Assembly (NCBI GenBank): GCA_028564675.1
Contig: JAOVVO010000102.1
Location: 62,001 to 126,000, forward strand
Direction: 5' to 3'
Source: Onchocerca lupi
Taxonomy: Eukaryota; Nematoda; Chromadorea; Rhabditida; Onchocercidae
DNA length: 64,000 bases
In this document: positions 1-12,043 of the stretch, in pieces
How the letters are laid out: the number at the start of each line of letters is the position of its first letter
Position numbering within the stretch: position 1 is the first letter of the stretch
Notes under the pieces: generated by a model
The model's database searches: none
What the model saw: the letters and a program-made list of their open reading frames with translations, nothing else
What the model was told of the DNA's origin: nothing
Translations under genes and position numbers: made by a program

Positions 1-2200
1 TTATTCTTTTTAAATTTTGACAGATTTGTAATTATTATAATTGTTATAAGCTTCTTATTTCTTCATTTCCAGTTTGAAATATTCATAAATCACACTAGTT
101 TCATTGGATATAAATTTTAAAACTTTTCGCAACATTTTCGAATTCTAGTTTTTCTTGCATTTGAAAAAATGATGAAAATTCGAGAATATTTAGTATAATT
201 TTAACCAATTACTATGTTATGTTCATCAGAATAGATAAAAAGGTGAAGAAGAAGGAAATTCTTTTCCGCAAATACAATTTGAGAATTTTTACAACTTAAA
301 ATACAAATTTTTAAAAACACAAATATAAATCAATTTAAAAATACAAGTGCAATTTTTAAATTAGTTCTGTAATTACATAAATGACAATTTATGATAATGA
401 AGGTTTCATTTTGCTTTGATTTCATTCATAAATAAAAAAAATTTGTATTTTTTAAAGTCAACTCATGCTAAACTTAGTTTTTATTCCCGAAGTTTTTCAA
501 CAGAATTCATTATTTCGGAAGTCTCTAAAATTGTCAATAATGTCAAGAATGGTGGATGTATAATCAATGATATATAACACCGGGCGAAACAATTTCAGTC
601 AACAAATATTTGATATATCAAACAAAAAGAAAAAAGAAAAAAAGGAAAAATTGTTCATAATGAACCGGAACTCGATGATGATGATGATGATGATGATGAT
701 GATATAAATTTAGAATGATGAATTCATTTCTTTTTTCTCGCAATCGATTGGATGGAGACATCAATAAAACTCGAAATCAATTCCATCTTAATACATTCGC
801 TAATAAGAGCATTGAAATTTAATTGATCCCTGGTCTATCAGAATGATTTTTTGATCTATCTATGTCATTTAAGCTATCTACGTAAAATTTTGAATAAACT
901 AATGATTGGACTATTTCATGATTCAACCACAAATATTCACGTGGAATTTATGAACACTGATAATCCTTATCTATTCGTAACAGCATGCGTCATTGTTGAA
1001 AATAAAAATGACGTAAAAAAGAAGGTATTATCAATGCAAACGCAAATTAATCCGTATGGAACATTTTGCGGGGGAGAATTTTATTGATCAATCAAAAAAA
1101 AACAAGAAAAGAATGGAAAATTTTTGAATGAACCAATAATTGAAGTATTTTCATGATTCAAATGCAAATATTAAGATGAAATTTTTGAATGTGAAAGACA
1201 ACATGTAAAGAAATTAATAAATACTAATAATTTTGATTTAAAAGATTTGAATGCATAAAAGAAAGTAAAAGATAATTTTGATTTGAAATGATAATTTTCA
1301 TTTAAACGATTTGATGTGTAATGCCTATGAAGAACAGTATAAAAGAATACTAAAACATCACTGATTAAAGAGCACTATTTATCGATGAAAACACATGAAA
1401 GATTAAAAGTGAAGAGACTGTCCGAAGATTGTGTTATCTAATCAGCTTTATCAGTCGATCGTACTTTCACTATATGATATAACTTTATCACCGATAAATT
1501 GGACTGTTAATTGATGAAATAAATCATTTTATACTTATATGAATTGTTGTTAATAGATAGTTCATGTGCATAAATTTGAATTTAAATCATTGTTATGTAT
1601 ACCGAGAAAAAAAAAAACTCAGTTGTTACGCGTATTAATATTTCGAGTTATAGTTTCAGTATAACCAAAAATTTCATATTTATGCAAATATATTTGAAAA
1701 TTTTGATATAAATCGATAAATTACATGGATATATAATGAATTTGAAATAACTCACGTAACAACTAATATAATCACGTAACAATCTAATATAAACTTTCCT
1801 TTCAACATAACTAGCATCAAAAAATGGCATTAAAATAATTCAAATTAGGAAATATATGAAAATAAAAGTATATATGTTCTGAAATTCGCAAAAAGGACGA
1901 AAAATAAAATAAACGAAACAAGAATAATCGATAATTTGTTACGAATGATTTCGCAATAAATAAATAAGCAAATGAGTAAATGAATTATTTCATGAAAGTA
2001 AATATGAGAAATTTCCTCACATCATCATTTATTCAAGTAATTAATTAGCGATTTATGAATCTTTAAGGGGACAAGTATTCATATAAAAGGCTTATTTTGC
2101 AAATAAAATCTTTTTATCATAAATAACGCAGTTGAAAAGTGGTCTCGTCAACCTCATTTTACCTCATTCATGCGTAGTAACCCTTCTCCACTCAGTCCAC
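1..2200. other. Gene-free A+T-rich spacer
   Basis: No exon chain with matching splice phases was found. A 78-codon open frame at 851-1087 resembles no family I know. Part of it (about 904-965) is imperfectly repeated at about 1138-1205, where the frame is not kept, which argues for a degenerate duplicated spacer segment instead of a gene. Apart from the (GAT)10 run I see nothing functional. Confidence 0.6.
674..703. repeat. (GAT)10 trinucleotide microsatellite
   Basis: Ten uninterrupted GAT units lie in A+T-rich spacer with no exon structure around them. They are open in one frame but stop codons lie close on both sides, so this is simple repeat and not coding sequence. Confidence 0.95.
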
Positions 2201-2238
2201 TCAATCTATTCATTAAGTGGTACGAGAAGTCCAAACTG

Positions 2239-2692
2239 CTCTCTCTCTCTCTCTCTTTCTCTGTTGACCTTCCCTCCTTTTCATCGTATCGATCGACACA
2301 CATACACACATACACTTCCATACACATTAACACACATACACTCAAACAGACACACACAGACACGCACACCTACCCATACATATTACACAAATATCTAAAT
2401 TAACACACATACACATACACACATACAGACACTTATATCGAAAATGACATACAAACATACATACACATATAAATACATATACATATATACATACACAGAC
2501 ACACACTCACAGACAATGCGCAAATCCATACACACTGAACATATACCTAAATTGACATACGTACACATGCACACATACACACTCATATAAAACACGTACA
2601 GACACATACACACGCATACGTGAAAAGGCATACAAATATAGACACATACATACATACTTACACACCTAAGTAGACACACACATTATACATTA
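2239..2692. repeat. Compound CT / CA-CATA microsatellite block
   Basis: A CT run (about 2239-2262) is followed by about 400 bases made almost only of ACAC, ACATAC and GACAC words. Both strands therefore show long open frames of Thr/His or Cys/Val/Tyr composition. These are products of the repeat and are not genes. The block is imperfect, so it has aged and is not a freshly expanded array. Confidence 0.9.
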
Positions 2693-2699
2693 AAAAAAT

Positions 2700-5630
2700 T
2701 AAAATGAATTTACCGCAAACTTTTCGGTAAACATTAAACCGGTTTCAGTATCGATGAAATGAAACTTCGAAGCTGATTGAAAAAAAAGTGGTAAATTGTG
2801 ATAAAAATCGGATGAAATTTAAAAGCATCCCAATAATTGTTCATTTTAATTTGCATTCATTCATTATCTATGATGAAATATAGTTTAAATAAATAAATAT
2901 TGATTTGTTGTAAGATTGATATGTAAAAAAAAGATAGATAAAAAAAAAGGTAGTAAATCAAAGTAAAAATAGATAGATTAAATTTTTACCTGGTAATTGA
3001 AAACAACCAGTTCAAATCTTTGTTTGATAATTAAAAAAAGTTAAAACAAATCTTTGTTTGCTAAATAAAAACAGGTAAATCAAATCTTTGGTAAATAAAA
3101 GTAGGCACAAATAGATCAGATCGTTCATTTACTTCATCAATTACCACTAGCAAATAGTAATTTCGAACTCGTTTACTTATGAATTACGACACATCTCAAA
3201 AGAGAGAAAAAAAAGGAAGGCATTCTCAAATTTTAAAATCATTTTTGTTAAATGTAATATAGTAAAATGATTTCATGACAAAATGTCATAATAACAATTT
3301 TTTCCTGGATTAATTAAATGAATACTATATTTAGAAATAATAATAAAAATATCTAGACTAATTAAAAGTATGAAAATTAAAGAACTTGCCAAAAAGTTTA
3401 AAAAAATGGAATTTTTTTTAACGATTTTTTCTTTAAGAAATTTAAAGGAAATTTTTGGTGATCTTTTTTTGTTAAATTTTAATAAATTTTCGAATTCAGC
3501 AGTGAAATTAATCACAAAAAAAAGACTAAGAAAAAAATGAGAAAGAAAAAAAGAAAAAGTTTTAAATAAATCAAGATTGTTTTAGTTTGTATTAAGTGTC
3601 TTCTTTTTTTCTTCGTTTTTAACCATTTACTTTTATTGGTAATCTTTTTTCATTAAAAAAAGAAGAAAAAAGAGAAAAATGGAACTAAAAAATTTCACAA
3701 AAAAGAAGAACAGTGACATCGATTTGAAAAAATAAATATCCATTTTTTAACATTCCATTAAGATCATATCATTCAAATATTCAACTGACAGATAAAAAAA
3801 ATTTTCTTTCATATAATTCAAAATATTTATATATGTCACCGAAATTTTATGTTTTTCATAAAATTATTTGAAATTTCCTTGATAAAAGCAAAAATAAACA
3901 TAGACAGTTCATTTTAATTTTGTTCACTTGAAAATAAAAAATTTCGTAATAATGGCAAATTGAATGATATAATTTCATAAACTTTTATATCTTAAATTTT
4001 GTTCAAAATGTTTTTAAAAGATTTTTGTATTCTAAAATTTTGTTTAAATATTTACCAGTTATCTATAAATATGTTCAACTCTACGGTCATTATATTTTTA
4101 TAAATTACATTCTGCTAAAAAATAGTTAAATAAACTTAATAAATTTGATATAAAAAATAGAAAAAGAATGACAGAGAGAAAAGTGTAATATTTTTTGTTT
4201 TTTTTTTCTTAATTTTTTTGAAAGAGTGAAAAAGTTAAACAATTTTTTTTTCTGCTACATTTCTCATGATAACAGTAAAGTTTTTTTGTGTTATATTCTC
4301 TTCTAATTTTTTTTTTTTTTAAATCACAAATTATCGAGAAAAAAAAGAGCAAAGATAATGTGTCGTCATCATGTTGTTGTCAAAAAAATTATTGATAAGT
4401 TTTTGAATAGAAAAATGTTTTTTGTTAAAATGTGTTCGATTGATTCTGTTTATTTATTCATTTTTATTACTCGTAATCGTTACCAAAAAAAAAGAAAGCA
4501 AATATCTGAAGAAAAGAGGATAAGATATAAAGATATAAATAATTGATTGAACTTTTGAAAATTTTAATTTTATTCACTTTCAAATTTTGTAATAATTATA
4601 ATCAATTTGAAAGTAATTCTCATAACACTATCTGTTTTTAATTTGTTATCCTTTATTTTATTCTATTATTGTTTCATCGTATTCCATGTAATTTCGAAAT
4701 AAATTTCGTTTTGTTCATTGCATCAAGTCGTAAAAAAATTAGAGAAAAAAATTTTTTTTTCTGAGTTAAACTGGTTGAGTTTTTAATTATATAATTGCTC
4801 AAAATGTTGAGCAACTTGAATGTATCAATATGAGATAGCAATTATTCAAAAATTGAGGATAAAAGTAAGAAATTTTAAGAAAAAAAAATGAGAATGAGAG
4901 AGATGAATACTGAAAATATCCGATAATTACAATATTTCTTAGAATGATGAAATTTTGGTGAAGGATTCGACGAAATTTAACACATTTATTTTTCTTTGCA
5001 CACTTCCTCCATTCTCTCTGCTTAATTATGGAGAAAAATTTTATTGTATGAATAAAATTCCAATAAATAGTGATGGGATTTTGATCAGAATTAGATGATG
5101 TTATGAAGAAAAATATGTAAATAACGAAATTTTTTGACATAGAAATTGAATTTATAATTTGTAATCATTTTTAGAATTAGATGATGACGTTACTGAGTAA
5201 AATATATGAATAATGAAATTTTTCGATGTGGAAATTGAATTCACAATTTGAAATTATTTTTTTTTTTTGACGATTAAACATTCATACATTAAAGAAAAGT
5301 GGGTAAAATGAATTATTTATAAGAGTGCGAAAATAATAAAGTACTAAATTTAACAGTGATAATACTGATAACATACTATGTGGGTGATATTTTCAAAATA
5401 AAAATTATGATGTATTACTCAGACTTGATAAGTTTTTTTGAACTTTTCAACAATTCGAATATTTGATTTCTTTGATCAACTTGATAAATTCATAAATAGC
5501 ACTAAATATTTTTAACTATCATTGAATTCTTTAAAATTTTAATAAAATTCTCTTTATAATAAAATAATTAAAGCTTAGAAAGTTGTCGAAAAGTTTAAAA
5601 AAGCTTGTCAGGTTACAATCATTTTATTGT
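2700..5630. other. Gene-free A+T-rich spacer
   Basis: This stretch is dominated by poly-A and poly-T runs. The largest open frame (113 codons on the minus strand, 4799-5140) is rich in Ile, Phe, Lys, Ser and Asn, as expected of random A+T-rich DNA, and has no domain, signal peptide or conserved motif that I recognise. No splice-phased exons were found. Confidence 0.6.
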
Positions 5631-5681
5631 GAACCAGCTATACTAGGCCATGCGAAGTACGGAACGATTGATTTATCTTAC

Positions 5682-5710
5682 ACAAATCAATCGCGGACTA
5701 ATTGATTTGT
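5682..5710. repeat. 10-bp inverted repeat
   Basis: ACAAATCAAT at 5682-5691 is mirrored by ATTGATTTGT at 5701-5710 with a 9-base loop (CGCGGACTA). It sits just upstream of R1 and may belong to the same element. No known role. Confidence 0.6.
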
Positions 5711-5730
5711 GGTTGATTAAAAAAAAATAG

Positions 5731-5856
5731 GCATATCTGTATAGAAACACGCATCTATTTGAATATAACGTTGTGCCAAAATTTCAAAGTGATCGGTGAA
5801 GAACTTGAAATGTTGTGTCAAAAGCCACAACAAACATTTCCATTTTTTTCATAGAG
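5731..5856 (+). repeat. Dispersed repeat family, copy R1
   Basis: The copy runs from a TATAGAAACACGCATCT-like start, through TCGAAT..ACGTTGTGCCAAAATTT and GATCGGTGAAGAACTTG, to a T-rich end near CATAGAG. R2 at 5974-6101 and R3 at 49932-50060 share the same order of words, and R4 is an inverted copy at about 49520-49600. Coding capacity is nil. It looks like a degenerate mobile-element tail or non-autonomous element. The assignment rests on eye alignment of four copies only. Confidence 0.6.
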
Positions 5857-5973
5857 AATATTTTCGACTCTTAGCTAGCAGTGAATCAATGACTGCTTCA
5901 CCTCACTTTGTTTATCCGTTAATCGGAGTGTTTTGGCGGGAAACATGTTTATCCTTATGGACAGGTTAAAAAA

Positions 5974-6101
5974 GTATATTTATATAGAAACATGCATCTC
6001 TTCGAATGCACGTTGAGTAAAAAATTCGAAGCAGTCAGTAAAGAATTTACAACGTTATGTTAAAAGTCATAATGAACATTGACATTTTTATTTGTATAGA
6101 T
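5974..6101 (+). repeat. Dispersed repeat family, copy R2
   Basis: Second direct copy, about 240 bases after R1. It keeps TATATAGAAACATGCATCT, TTCGAATGCACGTTG, GAAGCAGTCAGTAAAGAATTT and the TTATTTGTATAGA end. The 117 bases between R1 and R2 carry a CCTCAC..GGCGGG segment unlike the surrounding A+T-rich DNA, which is probably also part of the element. Confidence 0.6.
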
Positions 6102-6109
6102 TCTTTAAA

Positions 6110-9100
6110 AATCTATTCAAATTTTATCACTTTTATTAATTTCTTATTCAAAATTATGGTTTGATAAATACATTTTTGTAAATATTGAATAACAATTTGG
6201 TATTTCTGTTTGCTTTAATTTATGTTTTTAAATATTAGAAAAATTTTTCATAATTCTATTGACAGTTAAAAATTAATTAGTACTATTTCTGAATTTATTA
6301 AATCGATCAAAAAATCTATTTAAACTTTTAGTTATTATTTATTATAATAATTGCTGAATTTTTTTTCTCTCTTTCCGTCAATGAGTTTCTTATTTTTATT
6401 TTTTTTTAATTTGAATAATAATTCCTGTATGAATATTCGATCATTTCCTTCTCTTTTTTTTCCTAATTTTCTTTTCTAGTGCATTCATCAACATAATCTT
6501 CAAATTTCATGAAATTTAATTCAAAGGACCATCCATTCAATCAATCATTCTTATTATACCATTGTGCTCTCCTCTTTGTCAACCATATTTTTAAAATATC
6601 CACAATGGCAGTAGTAGATTGAAAAATCTATTTAAAAAAAAGAGGTTAGAAAGGACAAAATAGGTTTGACGGAATGGATATGATTTTCAGGTCATTTGAT
6701 CGAAAATTCTATAATTCCATTTCAATTCTTTTTGTCAATCGATATAACTTCCTTCTTTCTTTACTCTCTGAAATTACAGATGAATGGAAGAAAAGAAATA
6801 AGAAAAAAAGGTAATTGGCAAATACATAATTACATTACGATATAGAAAGTATAAGGAATACTAAATAATTATAAACAATTTATCAATGACATTGCGATAA
6901 CAACTACATTATCACCTATAATCCAAACTTACGCATTCTTTCATACTTTTTTTTTTCCTAGTAGTATTTTCAACTGATCATCTTTTCGAAGTACTAAAAT
7001 AATAAAAAATTAAGTTTAATTATACAATTAATAGTAAGTAAATAATATACGTAATCAATGTAAACAAAATTTAATGCACTTTTCACTCATACATAAGTTT
7101 TAGTTGTCATAAATAAAAAATATTGAAAATTTTAATGCATAATAAATCTTTCAAAATAATTCGTCATTTCTTTTCTTTATGACAAAGTATTATGAAAAAG
7201 GGAAGTTTTTCATAAAAAAACAGAACTTTGATCAAACGAATTGAGACTTCAAAAAAAATCATTTCTTTTGGTATGATATCAGGGAAAAATGAAGAATTGT
7301 TAGCAATACCAGTTATATTTAAAGAAATAAAAGAGTTGCAAATAATATAAAGCCATTGTTTATGGCAAGCAAGACCAGAAATTAAATTGATAAAACTGAT
7401 AATAATTGATAAAAAGGACACCTATATTACCATTGCTACACATTTAAACATTTCATGATTCCTGTTATTCACAAGCGATTACGGATCCAGAATGAGATAG
7501 AATTCTCGAATTTGTAGCATAATAAAGTCACGTAAGGTAACGCTATAAACGAAACAACTAAAATAGTTAATGAATAGAAAAATGGCCAGAAGGAAATGAT
7601 TATCAGCTATGAAGTTTTTCCAATCTTTCAAGCGTTATAATAATTTATTCCAATTCTGATAAGAAGAAAATGATAGCACTTCAATAAGCCAGAAACAAGT
7701 ACCAAAAAAAAAAAAAAAAAAAAAAATATTCTTTTTATAAATGCCTATCTTTAAATAGACATCATTTTTGATTTCTAATAGGCAATTTAAATAAGAAATT
7801 AGATATAAAAAGCCAAATAATTCATTATTTAAAATGTCTCACAGTTTAATTTCTTTTAAATTATATTGAAAATTCGAAAACATAAACTAAATTAAAAGAA
7901 AAATGAAAAAAGTGAATAATTTTTAGAGATTAAATTGAAGAAAACGAAAAAAAAACGACACAAATGAGACGGAAGTTTCTAATCTTTTTAAATGTGTGGA
8001 ATATGTAAGAATAAGCGAATTAAAGGTGAAAGAAAAGGACGAATGAAATGAATCTTTAAAAAATTAAAATGAAAATGAGTGGGTGGTGTGAACGGTAGAA
8101 AATTTGGGGAAAAGAAAGAAAAGAACAGAAATCTGTCATTCTTTCGAAACGGGAAAACAAACGATCGCAAAGAATTGTTAAATTTCGAGCGAACAAAATT
8201 GCCGTGCACACATATATAAATGCATCATAAATTATCATCATTGATAACATCTATAATCATATTTTTCCAGTTCCAGAAAACTATGAATTTCCGATAATCT
8301 GATCAGAAAAATACATACGAGTTGTTGAAACTAAATAAACGATCACCGTATGTTTAAATTGATAATCAAAAATGATAATCAGTTAGCTTATTACAAATTG
8401 ATATCATTTGAAAATGACATATCACTCGTGATATACGTGATATGCGATATGCGTGATATACATGATATACGCATTAATCATACATATGCTGTCAATATTC
8501 GAGAAAATTTATCACTGATAATCTTTTGATCAAATTTTTCATTTCTTTTTTTTTTTCGTTGTTCATATAAAAAAAAATTTTATCCAGCACAATAGTGTTG
8601 AGATCGGAAATTTTTATATTTCCAATATTTCTAATTAATTAATCCATTAGTTAAATATATCAATTAAATTAATGCACTTTTTTATATCAGCGATGAAAAA
8701 AAAATAATTGAAAAATAATTTCGAAATAATTGATAGTAATTGATACATTTAATTCATACATTAACTAATTAGGAATAATGAATATATGGAAATTTCCCAT
8801 TTCAATATGAAATTTTTTTTTTCCGCCGTAATGAATTTATCTTCATTGTCTATCGGCATTTTACACAACAACTATTGGAAATTTTTATTCATTATTTTTT
8901 TTTCTTACTCTGACAATTGATAATCGATAATTTGATAACTGACAATTGATAATTTGATAATTGACAGTTTCAGGCAGAATTAAATGGTTCATCAAAGTGA
9001 AAGTATTCGAAAAGTTTGCAAGTAATGACAGCAGAACATAAACAAACTATAAAAAAGAATATTACAGTAAGAAAAACAATAGCAATTACTTTGACGTATT

Positions 9101-11990
9101 CATTATTTGCCAATTTCACGACTTCATGTTGAGTTACCTGAAAGAATTCATGGAGTAATATGAAATTTATAAATTAGTTTTGATGAAATAATTAAATTTT
9201 TCAACAAATATTTCATTTAAAATTTATGATTTTTTAATTAACAAATTTTAATTAACAACATTTTAGATTAATCGCTTCGTGCTAAATATATTTTTATCAA
9301 TGTAGACGTTAGGATGATAAAAAAGAATGCAATATTTCGATTCAAATTTCTTCTTTCTTCTTATTCTCCTTTTAATCCTGCATAGCATTTTAACGAAAAT
9401 TTCTTGAAACATAGTAACAAATCAAGCAGAAAAATTGCAGAAGTTAGAAATATCATTAAATCTGATTGAATTTTTGCAAATTAGTTTTATCGAAAAAGAT
9501 TCAGAATTCAAAAGTTTCGCAATTTAGAACTCAGAATTATAATGTTTACAAAGCAAGTCTATCGAATAACGCAACCCGCACATTATTCCCTCTTTGAACT
9601 CGGAAAATTAGATAATATCATTTCTAGATCAGTTGAAATAAATATCACTTATCAGTAATAAATTTCAACACTAATTCAGTAAAAATGATGAAAAAAAAAT
9701 ATGTTCAGAAAAAGTCCTTTTAACATAAATAATGGCAAAAATAATAATATTGTTATCGTCATTATCACTATTATTGTACTGTTCTTATCATTATTATCAT
9801 TTGTAAACACCAATCAGTGCATCTAATAATAATAAAGATTCCTTACCTCAATTTTTGCAATTAAAAGTTTCAAAAAACGTTTCCATATGCCATCCTGACT
9901 TTGTTCATTGCTTTTATCATTCATTTCCTGAATAATTTTACAAAAATTTTAACAAACTAAAAGTTTTTATTCTTGAAATGTTTCATTATTTTTCAAAAAT
10001 TTTCTTTCGTGAAAAATAAGTTATATTTGCCTTCTCATTGTTTTCTTGTTTCATGAAATTTTGTTATAATACAAACTAAATTTAAAAAAAATTTTCATTT
10101 ATAATTTTCTGCGAAATAAAAAAAACAGCAATTATTCAAATTTTCACTTTATTTCTAATAATAAGATCTATGAAATTACAAGATTTTATTGGTTTATCAG
10201 AATATTGGTTTAAAAAGTTTACAAATAAATTCAAACTTTTGTTGAAATGAGGAAAGTATCAAATGAAAACCTTTGTCGATTCATTGATTTTATTGATTTT
10301 TTCAAACGAGAATATTTGACAAATTGATAGGAATATAAGGGATACTTTCAATAAACGATGCATTGTTCAACATTTCTTGAAAATGAATAAAAAATATTTG
10401 ATTTCAAGAAAATTTATTCGAACAAAACTTTTTCCATTTTTCGATTTATTTATCGATTGCATGAAAAAATAATATAATTCAATATATATTTATTTCTGCT
10501 GAAAATTTAAATCATTTCTCAATTTTAATTATTTTCTAAATTTGTTTGTTCTTATCCAATTATTTCATTAAATAATAATTATACAGAATTAATTGCTTAG
10601 AGAGAAAACTGAAATTTAATACAAAGAAAACAATATAATTCAATATACTATTTGTTGAAAATTCAAATCATTTACCGATTTTAATTTTTTTTTCAAAACT
10701 TATTTGTTTTTATCCTATTATATTTTTTTAAATAAATTATACGAAATTTATTTCTCAGACAAAAAAATTGAAATTTGTTAATGGCAATGTATATATTCTG
10801 AATCAATCAGAAAATTCTAACAGCTGAATGAAAATAAAAAATGAAAATGATGAAATCAGTTGAATCGAAAGTTTTAATTGAGAAATGTAAAATACACAAA
10901 TTAGTTTTTTTTTATATATATATGTTTATTTATGAAGTAAGAGAGAGAGAAATGGATGGTTAGATAAATTAAAGGAAGGAAATGAAAATTTTCAATTTGA
11001 ACAGGTGGCCAGCAACTATAATCATATAAAATATACCATTTTAGTTAGCATTATCATTCAGAATTCCTTCTAACTACTGTATCTGTATTGAAAAGTTTGT
11101 TGGAATATAATTACGGTTAATCTTGATCTCTATCATTACAAATCATCTTGAGAAATTGATTTGATTATAATTATAATAACAAAGGTAATCAATCTTACTC
11201 AAACTAATTGTCGAATCTTAACTTAGTCTTGTATTAATTTGCTTTTATAAGTATTATTTCACATATAATTCCATATATATTTTGTACAACTTTTATCCTT
11301 TATAATTCAAATAATTTAAAGATTAATACTTGAAATAAAACTCTAATTTATCTTATGATCATTTGCTTCTTCTAACGTAATAATTAATGAAGACTAAATT
11401 TATGATATTTCCAACGTTATAAGAATTCAAGTTAAAATGGATATATTAACGAGATACAGAACATATGAATATAATTTCATCGCTACGCTGCATTCTGATG
11501 CATCCAAGATTTCATTCCCTTTAACCTAATTTAAAAATTTTCTTGTTCACTTCTTTTGTTAAAAGCCTTTCAGCCCAAAAGCAATGGGCATTTTAAACTT
11601 TCATATCATGAATTAGCTGCTTAATGAGGACACTTGGAATTTGACTAATTCAGTCAAAACAATGATAAAAAAACGACTGATGATGCATCTAGTTGCTTTC
11701 AACGGATTCAATGACGTCAACTGCTATAATGAAGATTGATGAAAATTGAATTTAATTTACATAACATTGAATCAGCAATTTTCGCACATAAATTGTAAAT
11801 TAATCATATTCATCAGCTGCTCGTTCTCAACATTAGAAAAATGCGGAAATGAGTCAAACGAGAAAAACAAAGTTTATTGGCAGAATATTCGGAATTTTAC
11901 ACAACATTTTCAAATATAACAAAAATTAAACAAATTTAAACAAAAATAGATGTATTTTGAGATCGACAATTGATTTGAAATATTTAAACA
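6110..11990. other. Gene-free A+T-rich spacer
   Basis: About 5.9 kb without a recognisable exon chain. It holds A/T homopolymers, including an A run at 7704-7726, a short GATATACGTGATATGCG-type run at 8420-8475, and repeats of GATAATTGATAA near 8920-8970. A minus-strand open frame at 7164-7421 encodes a hydrophobic peptide that I could not link to any family or to phased neighbouring exons. The downstream end of the GATAD1-like gene begins near 12.0 kb. Confidence 0.55.
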
Positions 11991-12017
11991 GATTATAGCT
12001 GTTCGTTAACTTCGTGC

Positions 12018-12023
12018 TTTAAT
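12018..12023 (-). terminator. Poly(A) signal of GATAD1-like gene
   Basis: On the minus strand an ATTAAA hexamer lies 20 bases past the stop codon. It is a common variant poly(A) signal at a typical nematode distance. It is assigned by position and has not been tested. Confidence 0.4.
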
Positions 12024-12043
12024 AAGAAACATTATCTTGAAAT

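Noticed and set aside
851..1087. 78-codon plus-strand open frame ending CGGEFY
   Set aside because: No homology recognised, no phased splice partner, and part of it is a diverged direct repeat of downstream spacer at 1138-1205.
2132..2679. Overlapping open frames on both strands rich in Thr/His or Cys/Val/Tyr
   Set aside because: They are translations of the CT and CA/CATA microsatellite.
4799..5140. 113-codon minus-strand open frame, longest by this measure in the first 12 kb
   Set aside because: Amino-acid make-up is that of random A+T-rich DNA; no domain, no signal peptide, no splice-linked neighbours.
7164..7421. Hydrophobic 85-codon minus frame after an acceptor-like ATATAG
   Set aside because: No recognisable family, no upstream exon with matching phase, weak acceptor.
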